From Ignelater luminosus (taxonomy: Eukaryota > Arthropoda > Insecta > Coleoptera > Elateridae): DNA of 64,000 nt. This document shows positions 23,766 through 35,490 of this stretch, in pieces; within the stretch, counting starts at the first letter, position 1, and each line of letters begins with the position of its first letter. The notes under the pieces are model-generated. The model was not told the origin of the DNA and made no database searches. It saw nothing but the letters and a program-made list of their open reading frames with translations. Location: positions 248,001 through 312,000 of the forward strand of contig VTPC01090027.1 in assembly GCA_011009095.1 (NCBI GenBank), written 5' to 3'. Both the position numbers and the translations under genes were made by a program.

Positions 23766-24796
23766 TCAAGACACCAATAACGGATGTGATAATGGTTCTT
23801 CCAAATCCAACTATAGGCAGACGTTACTTGCATTGTTTCGATATTGAAGCTGGAGACTAACGCGAAATACTTAAAGTATCGTAAAGAATGCACTGGAATA
23901 TACCATAAAATTTAGTAATATACATATATCGGTTATTTAATGTAAAAACTATACAGGTCGCCAATATACGTGCATGTCAAATTTAAAGAAATATACAATA
24001 TACACATGTATATAATAGGGTTAATTTTAAATGTTATTTAAATATAACCGTAAAATAGTGTTCATAATAGTGACCGTTACTTATTTACTAGCTCTAACAG
24101 GTTAAGAGGAATTATAACTTTACAAACTAAATGTAAGGAATTTCAAAGAATCATAAATCTATCCTTCCAGGAGATGTTAAAGAGGACGTTTATTTATTAT
24201 CAATGCAGTTATTCTTATTATACCCTTGAGAAGATTTAAGTGGTATAGACAAAGGTTTAAAAAATTTAAAAATATATATTTAAAATTTGTAATGGATTAA
24301 CATATGCATCTCTATATGTTTTTCAGTCCTCATACATGCAATTATACAAAAGCCTCTATACTCGTATATGCCAATTGCCGAATATGCAAAATAAAATTGT
24401 TATTATAGGTATAGGTATATCACGCATATAAACCCGAATCTTGCACTTTCGAGATAATTTTTAACACAGATGCTTTCATGGCATGACAAACAAATACAAA
24501 AGAGGGTTTTTACCACTTTAGAACTTCTGAGCGTTTGTACACAGCCTTTAACTCGGATGAGATTTTGATATGCAATACAAAAAATGTAATAGGTAACACT
24601 TACATAAAATTATTAAAAATTTGTTGAGATTGCTTGTTTGATGTAACAATAAGGCCACCCTTATGAGTTTTTAAATTTATTTATTGTTCAAATTCCATGA
24701 AAGGACCAACAATCCCTAGCTCTCAGGTTAATACCGTAAATACTTAAATGAGTTTAACCATGAAATTGCAATAAGTCTTTTTATAACTGTAAACTA
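23766..24796. other. Non-coding AT-rich stretch
   Basis: No gene or repeat recognised. There are many short ATATAC words, but no clear tandem period. Confidence 0.5.
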
Positions 24797-25412
24797 GTCG
24801 TGGGACATACGACTCTTTTTACCGTGCCAGTTCAATTCGTTCAACTCATTTTAAAGAGTCGTTCACATTGAGTCGTTCATTTGAACTGATTGTGTAAGCA
24901 CGCACGTTTCATACATACTACTGTAGAAATGTACGATAGGTGCGATATCATTCTCACCTAAATTAATGAATAATGTTTAGTCAGTTCTCAAGATCTCTAC
25001 TCTATTAGATTTTTCTACTCCTTAGAAAATAGAAATGAAGTGTTTTGCTTATTTAATAATCCTTAGAAAATATTATACTTCGATAATCATTAATAAATAC
25101 ACTAAACTTGTATTGCTTTTGAAAATTCCACATGCTTTTCTACTTTCCGAGCATGTATGCACTATCTCGTTCAAAAGAGAATCGTCACTTTCTTGCATTG
25201 AACTGTGTAAGTTCAAATACATATTCAGTTCACTGTTTCTTCGTTCGTTCATTCCTCACTCCTCAGTAGAGTCAGTACGAACTTTAAATGCACTTATGTG
25301 CTACTGAACTGAATAAACAAATGAACGAACCGTTCAATCGAAAACAGTCGTATGTTTACCGCTCATTTAAGTAAGTCGTTCATTGTGAACGACTCATTCA
25401 TGAACGACCCAT
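24797..25412. repeat. Possible fold-back element with TGAACGAC ends
   Basis: Both ends are rich in the word GTCGTTCA and its complement. ACATACGACT (24805-24814) pairs with AGTCGTATGT (25346-25355). GAGTCGTTCAC (24856-24866) pairs with GTGAACGACTC (25385-25395). Further copies of ATGAACGA and GAACTGA lie inside each arm. The open frame at 25035-25307 in the loop has no motif. The layout suits a non-autonomous fold-back or MITE-like DNA transposon, but no clear target duplication was found. Confidence 0.5.
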
Positions 25413-25759
25413 TACTACTGTAAAAAGTTGTCGGGCTAGAACACATTAGAAGTAGCATCCTCTCAAATCTCACTATTTGATTTCCTCTGAAGATTTCGTG
25501 AAGTGAACAAGTGTCTGCAGTTTTACTGGTTTTACAGTCTTTCTTACTGTAAAGGTAAAGTTATTACACTTTTATTATTATTTTTTTGTTTTATTTATTT
25601 TCCGATTTTAGTTTAAGTAATCCAAAGCAAGTTATAATTATGCCATGACCTAAATTTTGTAAAGGAATTGAGGGCTGCACCTTCACGAATTACGGAAGAA
25701 AAATATTAAAAGCTACCATTTCAAATGCTGTGGCCAAGGAAGTTACGTTGACGGGGTAT
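25413..25759. other. Non-coding stretch upstream of the putative exon pair
   Basis: No firm feature. An AAG/GTAAAG donor-like site near 25551 and a CCGATTTTAG acceptor-like site near 25612 are present, so an additional upstream exon is possible. No frame links it convincingly. Confidence 0.3.
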
Positions 25760-26047
25760 AAGTGTCCAAGTGTGAGATCAGCATTCTACATGATTGCCAA
25801 AATGCTTTCAGTTTCTCAAATAGTGAGATAAAAAAAATTATATATCGTAAGTACTTTTGCGATCGGTTTAATAAATAATTTCTCAATGTATGTTCTTGTA
25901 TTTGTTTCAGAAAATATCTTAGCCAATTTTAAAGAGATAAATTATCAATTATTAGAGAAAACAGTGAAAGATTGGTTTCGAAATGCCACTGTTAGACGCA
26001 AAAACCAAGTGCCTCTGGAAGACACCCAAGCGCTCCCAACTGATTAA
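25760..26047 (+). pseudogene. Putative spliced exon pair with homeodomain-like helix
   Basis: A strong donor (TATATC/GTAAGT, about 25846) and acceptor (TTGTTTCAG, ending about 25911) would remove a ~65-bp intron. The joined frame stays open for about 80 codons to a TAA at about 26045 and includes SEIKKII, then LLEKTVKDWFRNATVRRKN. The W-F-x-N-x(3)-R spacing recalls the recognition helix of homeodomains (WFQN..), but the rest of a homeodomain is not evident and a stop lies just upstream at 25758. It may be a degraded gene or a transposase-associated protein. Confidence 0.25.
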
Positions 26048-29000
26048 CAACTGTTAATTTTTGATATCTGTAGTGCTGTATTGTAATGTATTGATAATTT
26101 TATTTACTGTAAACAATATATCATTATTAAAAAAATTCTAATACAATTAATCAAACGTTTTTGCTTAAGTTTCCTGCTCCTAATAGTGAGCACAGTACTG
26201 AATTGTCTCAAAGTTTAATAAAATTTTCAAATTGTAATCTAAATGCTTAAATGAGATTTAAAAAAGTGTATAGAGCATTATTTAAGTATTTTTTTCGATC
26301 TATTTGTTATACGATGGTTCAATTTCCAGATCCTATTGGTTGTCGCACAATCAGGGAAATCAGATTTTATTAAACTTTGAGGCGATGCATTACTAAAGTC
26401 CAAGACTCCACTCAATATTAGGTTCTTGTTAAAATGGCTAATTATTTTGAAAAATAATTTTATTTTGAATGTATTCGTTTCCATTAAGTTTGATTGGTAC
26501 CACTGATTAACTATGAGTACCTACCCTTGATTTTTTAGAAAATGCATAGCAATGAATATTATAAATTTATTATGGCATTCCAACAGAAATGTAACATTTT
26601 ATTAATCAAATGCAAAATTAAATATTTCAAAAACGAGTTGTAGAAGCAAATTATAAGTAGTGCTATAAGTGAATAAAAACAGGATACTCTATATGCGCGA
26701 AAGAGCACAACTTCTTCGGCTCTTGAGACTAATTTAATTCGCACATTTTAGCTTACTTATTACAACGTTAATAACAAAAAGCAAACCGGCGCAATAGAGT
26801 CTCTAGGTAAAGTACTTTTAACCATATTAGCTCCTGCCCTATTAAGTATCTTTTAGACGTGTTAATAAACAAGGATCTAGAAGTGCAATTACACACGAAC
26901 TAAAATGTGCTTCTGCGAATCTATTAGGTTAGTATACTAACGCGCATTTAGCGTTGCTATTAAACTTGGCCCTAGCTGACAAAACCCTATCTATGAATGT
27001 GCTAGGTTACTACTTTTAGTATTTAAGGCTAAAAATCTAAGTACGTTAATAGCTCGGTTTTAGCTCATTTGGGCTATATGGGAAATAATATAAGAAGTGT
27101 CTAAGTGGACTAGCATCGTAGTTATGAGGTCAATAAGCTGATGACAGTCGTAGGGAATCCTCTCTCCATCCCACATGTTCTCAACCACATCGGAATTCTA
27201 CGGCATGCAGTTTTACACCCCAAAGACATGCAGTACAATTTTCTAAAATCAAATTTTCTGGCGCTGTTAATGTCCACGTGACCCTTTATCTCGATTATAC
27301 GCCAACATTGCGCCGAAGCGATTAGCCATAAAGCCTTTTTTTGTAAAAACCATTCTAAGCTACAAATTTTACTTACATCGTAGAACCAATAGTTTATGAG
27401 ATATTTGCGAAAAACTACTTTCTTTTAACTTGCATCCGCTGTAAGATTTTTAGCAGAAGTTGTATCGATAGGAACATTTGACATATTTATTTAAAATGAT
27501 GAAATAAAAGTTCATACAAAAATTCAGCTTGCTGAGGATTTTTTAGCAGAAAAATGTAATTTTCCTTGTACGTTCATAAAGAATCATAATCACCTGGCCA
27601 TCTTAATCATTGATGTTTCTGAAATGAACTTATCCAAACAGTGCTTGTGTCCAGTATAAGTATGGTATCATAAACGTCAATTTCCGTAAGCGCAAAGGTA
27701 ACTTGAGAATAATGATACTTAATCTAAAGTATTGGCCTGTAGCAGGAAGAAATTTTTGGGGGAATCTATAAACGCTAGAAACAGGTGAAGACACTTGAAG
27801 TTGATAGATGTGTGTGTTTTGTAAATGTAGAGCTTGAGAATTGGAACTGTTAATAGTAGAGCTTTGGTATTATCTGAGAGAATATATGTTTAGAGTATTA
27901 AGATAAGTGCTTAAACAGCTGAATAGTTGAATGAATTTTGTCAAACTGTTCACTTTACAAAGCCCGTAATGGCGTATGAGTTCGGGGAATCCCCTGTATC
28001 TTACAAATCTCTCTCTATCCAACTTTATCGTAAACCATTTCACGAACTGAGTTTGGGTTGGTCTCTAGCAAATAGAACGGTAGACTGAAAAAGTGAACAA
28101 AATAATGCTTCAAGAAACCAAGGACAAGATAAGATTTTGTTTTCTTTTGAGGAGAAATGTTCACAATGGTAGGTAAAATATCAAAACTTGAAGAAAATGT
28201 CCTTTCTTGTATACCGGCCTCTAAAGACAATTGTTTAGGTTAGGTTTTGCTTTCCATTCTATATTCCAAGTAATCCTGCCAAACATAAGAAAGTATGACT
28301 TGTTTTCTCCTTTAATTTAATAAGAATTAAACACCTTATAAAAAATAACACCTAGGAAGATTTTTTTGAAGAGAGTTCAATCACTTTTGTAACAGATACG
28401 GACTAGTTAATTTAACAAAATCGTTGGATATATGCCTAATTGTAATACATTATAGGACTTTTTGTAAATCAAAACACAAACCTTTTAATAAGAAACTTTC
28501 CACAAAGCAATAAAATTTGATTTCATGTGACACAACAAATTTCTAGGATTGTAAAACACTAAATCGCCCGATTAAATTACCTTGTTAAAACAGAAAAATT
28601 AAAAACTAAATCCGACTAATCGTTGACATAAAACATTCGTGTAAAACAATACATAATAAACGCTAAACGTTCAAATGCGACGAAACAGGAATTCTCCTCC
28701 TCTATATATAAACATACTTGATAGTCTCCAGCATCTGCTCTTAGGCAACTGACCAGAGGACTCAATTGTGTCCTGATTTGCATGAAATAACGAGACTGGG
28801 GCCGCAATCTCACGAAGAACACGTGACCCAAACCGTGATAACAGGCCGATAACACCCCTTATCGGGGAGAAAAGTGACTGCACGTGCACTGGTTTGTGTA
28901 TATTCCTGGAAAAGCTTACTTGTATACGCTTCGTGTCGATACTCGATAAAGAAATGACATGCACCGTCCTCACACGTAGTACTACGTGCGTAAAAAGAGG

Positions 29001-29339
29001 TGAAAGCTGCTCATTCCTATAATTGTTTAAGCAGAAATAATATGAATCACGCATACATCTATAAGGTTTTAATATGCTTCACGAAATATAAAAATTTCCC
29101 TTTAATAATTTATCTAACGCCAAAATTCTGTAGGGGTGAACATTCCTAAAATAACATTCTTGCATATATGTACGGCGATGTGCGGAAGGATGAAATTCTT
29201 GATTGGATTAAAAATTCGCGAGAGTAAGCTTAGCTCAGCTTTCGTGCTGGGATCCGTTATCAAGATGGGAACATTATGAGACAACTGATAACACGGAGTA
29301 GTACATGATTAGAAGAAGTCGTAGAGATGTCACAAGAAG
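26048..29339. other. Non-coding stretch
   Basis: No gene recognised. A single diverged monomer of the 1060-1935 tandem repeat sits at 27640-27715. The minus-strand frame at 28671-29054 (127 codons) is the longest here but shows no motif, is crossed by another frame and has no matching splice structure. Confidence 0.5.
27640..27715. repeat. Isolated monomer of the 155-bp repeat
   Basis: TAAACGTCAATTTCCGTAAG followed by CGCAAAGGTAACTT (about 27671 onwards) matches the ACGTCAATTTCCATAAACGC core of the tandem repeat at 1060-1935. A GTGCTTGTGTCC block just before it matches the TTCCTTGTGCCC block. It shows that the repeat family is dispersed. Confidence 0.6.
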
Positions 29340-29990
29340 CACGCACAAACAACAAACAAGCAGGGTCGTCCCCTGATTTACGGCGCCAATTCCTCTTTAT
29401 TTCTCTCCTGGCTCGCTCTTGAATTTCTCCTTATCGAACACGAATCATTCTCGATTGATAGAACGCTAACAGCAAATTTACTGTGGTCGAATCCGCAATT
29501 TTTTTATGCTCACATTTTTTCTATATTCCCCATTTCAAAAAAAAGCCCAGGAAAACTCGAAAAACTTCATTTTAGCTTTCAATTTGCCCCGTGATTTACC
29601 ACGAAAACATCACGTGTTTCGAAAGAAATGTATCAGAAACATCTCATCTCTCGTCTTCTTCCCCTATAACAGATACACACACAAACAAATCGATTTGAGA
29701 AATATTTATTTAGATATTTAGCGACACTGAAAGAAGGCGACACCATCGGTCATCCTCTCTCTCGACCGGCCACTTCCGGTATTAAGGGACGCCTCGACTT
29801 CCGACAATCCAATAATGCGAAGCGAGGGCGCGAGAAAGTGTCTGCATATTTGTTTTGATTTTTGGCCCGCTTTTCCCGGCTCCTATGATAAATGGAGACG
29901 TAGACGAATGGTTTATTGAAATGCCCCGGTGGATAAGTTTTGTGGTCAGAGTTTACGAATCGAAAATACTGGGGGAGAAAAGGAAAAACT
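29340..29990. promoter_or_regulatory. GC-richer non-coding block, possible regulatory DNA
   Basis: Compared with its neighbours the block is richer in G and C, has balanced composition and lacks repeats and open frames. Words such as CCAATAATGCGAAGCG and TATTTGTTTTGATTTTTGG stand out. Such islands in AT-rich insect DNA are often enhancers or promoter-proximal regions. This is an inference from composition only. Confidence 0.2.
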
Positions 29991-31378
29991 TTTTTATCCT
30001 TGCGTTCGTGACACGACGAATTATGCGAGTCTAGATGTATAAAAAAATATAAAAATTTTTTTCGTTGTAAAGACGTGTTCCGTTGTATAATTGAAGCTTA
30101 TAAATAAACAAGGCATTATGAAAATAACAGAATTGGTAAACATAGAATTACAATTTAGAATAAAATTACAAAAGTTATTATGCAATTTTCTTTCCTTTTA
30201 CGTAAAATATAAATAATATTAACATCGACAATGCACGTTTAAAAGTAACTTTCTTTCATTCCTGCGATCCTAATGGGATATCGATCGATTTGATTTAGTA
30301 ATAAGAGAACTTTGAAACCAAACACATTCACCGTGGAGATTTTCAGGATTCGTATCACAATCACAGGAGTTACAAGAAATTTTCATGCAGCAGCTGCATT
30401 AAAGTTGTGCAATGGCAATACCGACAATTCAATAAATGTGAATGCTGGTAAGCCTGAAGTTTCTTTTGCAAACAGAATTGAACCTTAGTAGGTAATCAAA
30501 ATGTCTCGCACAAATCTGTATTTCTACAGACAATAAACAAATCTGACTTAGCACTGATGACATAATATTTCAACACTATTGTAAAATTTTTAAGATTATT
30601 TGATTTTATTATACGACAACATCAAAAGTAACTAAGCTAAGTCAATGCACGTGCAGTGCGCAATACGCTTTTATGATCATCATAGATCTAGACAGTTTAT
30701 GTTCATCATAGAATTAAAAGTTATCTTGAGATTCCGCATGTTTTCCATTATCTCCCTTATTAATATGCGCAATTCTGTTCTTTACAAAAGAAAGAGTTTC
30801 TTACTAAAGTTAGTTCTACACAGAACTCACTGCAGTCAGGATGATAATTCAGTCTATACTTTTCGACTTTACTATATTTTCGGAATATGTAAAGTGTGTA
30901 CTGTATTATAATAATAATCTTGTTTTTGTAAATTTCAGTTATGTCTTATTGGGCAAATTATAATTTCTTCTAATAATCCAGGATCTCTTGGACAAACTCT
31001 TCTTCAAGTTCAATAATTTTGTCTTTTTATTGATATTCTTCTGTTTGAGATACGATAGTACACAGATGCGTGAAGAAACTTAAATTTCTGCAGTCTATTT
31101 TAGTTAGCGTTGGAATAATTCTTCTGTTATGATAATACTGGTCACGAGAAGGCCATAACTAGCAAATATATCATCTTCGAGACTTTGTTTATTAACCCCT
31201 TGCAATTAGCACATCTACTTGCACAACCACTTACTGCATCTTTCCCTTTTCTCTGCGTAAGCCTGCTCGACTTTCTTATGGAAGTAAGAATGTCGGTCCA
31301 AGCGAGAGTTTTTAGCATTTTAGTTTTATTTACGCGAACCAGGCCTTAGTTTAAAAATTTATCAAGCTTTTCGTCTGA
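29991..31378. other. Non-coding AT-rich stretch
   Basis: No gene, repeat or RNA recognised. The 88-codon frame at 30645-30911 has no motif. Confidence 0.5.
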
Positions 31379-31525
31379 CCTGTAGGACTACTTAAACCTG
31401 CGCGTGGTCTGGATGTAGCCATGCCAGAGGTGGAAAAACTTGCCAAATTAATTCTAACTGTGCCAGCAACAAGTTCTTCGGTTGAAGCTACATTTTCCGA
31501 CCTCAAGAGAATCAACTTTCTATGA
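31379..31525 (+). pseudogene. hAT transposase C-terminal dimerisation fragment
   Basis: An open frame of 48 codons before a TGA contains MPEVEKLAKLILTVPATSSS, then VEATFSDLKRI. This is the signature of the hAT family C-terminal dimerisation domain (P-x-x-x-x-L..IL.VP.TS...E..FS.LKRI). The frame has a TGA immediately upstream (31376) and the catalytic region of the transposase is not found. It is a short relic of a DNA transposon, or of a domesticated hAT-derived gene. No TIRs were found. Confidence 0.7.
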
Positions 31526-31899
31526 TAAAATTATAGACATATGTTCTAAGAAATGTAGGCGTATAGAGCTTTCTTATAAGTAAACAACAAATAGAGATAT
31601 GTGTTTTACTTTAATTAGTTATGTTTTATTTCAATTTCGTACATCTAGACATCTGATAACCCTAACGATTACGGTAGTGAGAACTTCACTTCACGCCACT
31701 GCTGTATAGAAGTTAACACGTACATGCTCAATTCAAACTGATCCAACAGAAACATACAGTTGTGTGTAAAAAGTCTTGCATCATTTTAAAAATCTAGAAA
31801 GAAATTTACGAAAAACAAACTATCAATAAAATGCAACCACTCATTCTAAGGTTCGCTGATTGAATGAATGTCAAATAATAACAATACAGTAACAGAAAA
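31526..31899. other. Non-coding spacer
   Basis: AT-rich; the first part may be eroded sequence following the hAT fragment. Nothing else recognised. Confidence 0.45.
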
Positions 31900-32947
31900 C
31901 ACATGTTGATGTTACGCGGAAATTCAAATATGCAAAGTCGACATAAACTGCAAAGAAGATTTCAAAATGTAAATCATGATTCATCTGCAGGTCCTGATGA
32001 CATACCATGTTGCATCATAAAAGGTTGTTCCGATATTCTCAAATATCCATTGATGAAGATTATTAACATGGCTATAGTGGACGGAGAATTCCCGAGCATG
32101 TGGAAGCTAACATAAGTAATACCCATACATAAGAACGGCGATATTTCCAGTATCTATACTTACCGTCCTATTTCAGTTATATCAGTAATGGCAAAAATTT
32201 TTGAAAAAATACTATTCAATCAAATGTACAGTCACAGTCGAGAATTCAATACCAATCATTGGTCTTATCACATTTCAATTACTGTAACTTTGTTTATAGT
32301 CCTTGTCTTGATGCATGTGACAAGTGCCGCATTCAAAAAACGCAAAATTGGTGTTGTCGATTTATTTACAATTTATGTCGTTATGACTCTGTTACGCAAA
32401 AAATTTCAGACCTAGGCTGGTTAAACATGGAAAATCGTTGGAAGTATCATTTAGGAGTGTATACATATACTCTACTTTCAACAAAAAGTTCTACATCTCT
32501 TAGTTCTGAATTGATACTTGGGATACAGGTGCACTCTGCAAATACTCGGTATAATTATATGCTCACTCTGCCTCTTCATACGTCTTCATTGTTTCGGAGA
32601 AGTTTTATATACAATGCTGTCAAGTTTTATAATTCTTCGCCATTCGATAAGCGAGGTCTCAAATTAAAAATTTTCAAACGAAATTTAAGACACTTCCTCT
32701 TCAGTAAGCAATAATTCTTTGTCCCTTCATCATCTGCCTACCTCTCTACTGCTTTGCAGTCAGAATTGCTTATTTTTTTATCTTTATTTTTTTTACTTTG
32801 CATGTAATCCCTTGGTTAAACAGAGTAGCCTTTGGCTAAATTTCGCCAGGGGATTAAATTGCATGTATTTAAGTTTAGTTTTTTTTAATTTTAAGTTTAC
32901 AATGTAAAATTTATTAATAAAGGCGATATAATAATAATAATTATTAT
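31900..32947 (+). pseudogene. Jockey/CR1-like LINE with internal deletion
   Basis: The first part (31903-32240) reads DSSAGPDDIPC, then KVIPIHKNGDISS and YRPISVISVMAKIFEKI, the beginning of a reverse transcriptase domain. It then jumps at about 32255 straight into the C-terminal tail of the same kind of protein (32259-32714: SHFNYCNFVYSPCLDACDK, then SLFRRSFIYNAVKFYNS). Motifs A, B and the YADD active site are missing, so several hundred residues have been deleted. The copy ends in an AT-rich 3' tail with an ATAATAATAAT microsatellite (32926-32947). The same family reappears, split, at 60135-60229 and 62561-62900. Confidence 0.8.
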
Positions 32948-32949
32948 AT

Positions 32950-34316
32950 ACTAACATGGCTGTGTGAAGGAAGGGAGCATAGTTACCAATCTAGCAATAT
33001 TTTCAGAATATATATTATCCAACATCTCAGGAGGAGGGCAAGTTTTCAGTGCATACACGGACATAAGTAAGGCATTTGATTCTGTCTTATTTGACATCTT
33101 AATAAATAAGTTGCATGCATTTGGTTTTAGTGCAAATTCAATAAAACTTATACGGTCTTATTTGTGCAACAGAAATAATTATGGGTTACTAAACGGTACG
33201 TCGCCTTCCATATTTGTTCCGACTTTGGGAGTACCGCAAGGTTTGTGTCTAGGACCACTTTTCTTTAATATGTTTATTAATGACTTACCTAGTGCAGTAA
33301 GTAAATCGCAGTGTTTGCTTTATGCTGATGATTTTAAAATATTTGGGGCTGTGAATACTGTAATGGACTTTGTAAGACTACAAAAAGACATCAGCAGTGC
33401 CGTAAGATGGTTTCAAGACAACGATCTCGAACTAAATGTAAATAAATGTTGTATAGTAAACTACAGTACAACGAAAACAGAAGTTCAATACATCTTTTCG
33501 ATCAACAATGTACCAATTGTTCAAAAAGATCAAATAAAGGATCTAAGAGTAATATTTACTAGTAAGTTCACATTTGAAACGCATATAAACAAAATAGGTA
33601 CAAAAAGCTATAAGAATCTTTATTTTCTCATAAGAAATACTACCAATTTTATAAATAGTAAACTTCTGTGCAATCTTTTCTACATTTACGTAAGGTCATC
33701 GCTTGAAAATGCAGTAATGATTTGGAGTCCTACCTCTTACACAGCCATAGACAAAATAGAAAGGGTTCAGAAAGTATTTGCAATATGACTTTACAAAAAA
33801 AACACCGGAATCTACCCAAAATATTCTATTAAAATTTCTTATTGGAACCAATTGCAACAGATTGGAGAAAGCCATAAACGTAGTGTTATAACACTAGCAA
33901 AAAGAAGTGAAATAAATATGGAGTTGTTTGTTTACAAATTATTAAATAATCACATCGATGCTCCTCAGTTACTCGAGATTGTTAGAATCAAGGTACCAAA
34001 TATGTGACTAAGACACACTCATAGGAATCTTTTATTCTCAGTACCAACCTGTACTACGCCTTTTAACATGACTCTAATTACAGCAAATAAATTATTTGTG
34101 AATTACGATATTTATTTTGATATATGGAAAACAATTATAAAAAATTATATCTGTGATAGTTCACTCTAGAGCATAAATAACAAGTATATTCTTAGTTTAA
34201 TTACTATTTATATTCAAAGTTTAGTATTATACGATCTAAGTACATGTAAAGAGTTTATCAATTATCAATTGGTATTTTGGAGTAAATAAACCTATGTTAT
34301 TATTATTATTATTATT
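32950..34316 (+). pseudogene. 5'-truncated LINE with RT motifs A-C
   Basis: A 274-codon frame (32964-33788) encodes most of a reverse transcriptase. It has AYTDISKAFDSV (motif A aspartate), GVPQGLCLGPLFFNMFINDL (motif B, with a Cys where Ser is usual), LLYADDFKIF (motif C, both catalytic Asp present) and a degraded thumb block. It then hits a stop, but the same frame continues to about 34170 with one more stop as C-terminal tail. The 5' end is truncated inside the RT and abuts the previous LINE at 32950. The 3' end is a (TTA)n tail at 34296-34316. Wording differs from the LINE before it, so this is a separate family. Among the younger-looking LINEs here. Confidence 0.85.
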
Positions 34317-34411
34317 TTTCATCTTTACTACTCAGGTGTCTCCTGGATTTTGCTCTTGTCTGGGACACTCCATGTCTCTCAGACAGATGTTATAGTCTCT
34401 GAAGTCTAAAT

Positions 34412-35490
34412 TTACTCATTTGATGTTTTTCCTAGAACCTTTCTCAGTATGTGCGCCGTGCCAAGTAATATGCTTTTCTGTAAACTTTTAGAGAATTGAT
34501 GTACAGAGATGTCTTTTATATAAATCTTAAAGCTGTTTGTTATCGTTCCAAGCGCTCCAATAACTACCGGGATGATCTTAGTTCGACAATTCCACATTCT
34601 TTGTCTTTCTAATGCTGGTTCCTTGAACTTCAACTCTTTCTCTGCTTCCTTTTCTTTCACTCTTCTGTCCTCTGATACTGCTACATCGATGATCAAACAT
34701 TTATTTTCTTTTTTTTTGTTTAATTACTATGTCAGGTTTGTTAGCTCTAATTTCCCTGTCTGTCTGTATTTCTTTATTCCACATTATTATTGTCTCCCCC
34801 TCTTCTACTACTGGTTGTGGGTTATGCTCATACCATTTTTTCCCCACCTCGATACCATACTCTTTGCAAATGTTATAATGGAGGTTTCTACAGACTTGGT
34901 CATGTCTTTTTATATATTTGTGTTTGGCAAGAATCGTACATCCTGCTATTGTGCTCTGTGGTCTCTTCGTGTTCTTCATACAACCTGCATTTATTATTAA
35001 CATTCTGTCTCAGTATGTTCTTTTTATGGTATCGAGTGTTAATTGCCTGATCTTGCGCTGCTATGATGAGACTTTCTGTTTCGCCTTTAGGTTCTCCTTT
35101 CCATAGCCATTCGTAGGTCTGTTCTTTGTCTATAAGGTGTTCTTGCACTGCTCGCGGATATTGTCCATGCATTTGCTTTTCTACCCACTTGTTTTTTATT
35201 TGTTCTAGTATTTTGTTCTTTATCGTATTCTTTGTGTTCTCTTCTGTTTCATTTCCTCTCTCTTCTATTTGGATTTCTTCTGAGATTTTTCTTGCTAACT
35301 TCATTATTGATTGTAGGTCTTTGTCAATTCTTTTTATTAATCCTACATATTTGTCATTCTCTTTGCTGTGAAGGTAGTAGGATGGATTTATGATGGCTGC
35401 TTTGTATGTTCCCACTACCTGCCTTAGTCCACGACCACCATCTTTTCTTGATGTGCATAGGCGATCTACATCTACTTTTGAATGGTGGAT
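34412..35490 (-). pseudogene. LINE C-terminal fragment with R2-like endonuclease
   Basis: Minus-strand pieces in order: KDGGRGLRQVVGTYKAAI near 35440, a helical linker, then GETESLIIAAQDQAI. A zinc-knuckle-like segment (C..C..E..EH...C) is split by a frameshift near 34980. Then come TILAKHKYIKRHDQ, RANKPDIVI and, after a second frameshift, IIDVAV, followed by a tail with IIPVVIGALGTI. The KPD...DVA pair matches the catalytic pattern of the restriction-like endonuclease at the C-terminus of R2/R4-type LINEs, unlike the N-terminal APE-type enzyme of the other LINEs here. The reverse transcriptase is absent, cut near 35490. The large plus-strand frames here are shadows. Confidence 0.75.

Noticed and set aside
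28671-29054. 127-codon minus-strand ORF
   Set aside because: No motif, crossed by another frame, no splice partner; consistent with chance.
34572-35371. Plus-strand ORFs of 60-140 codons rich in Phe, Leu and Ser
   Set aside because: They are shadows of the minus-strand LINE fragment at 34412-35490.
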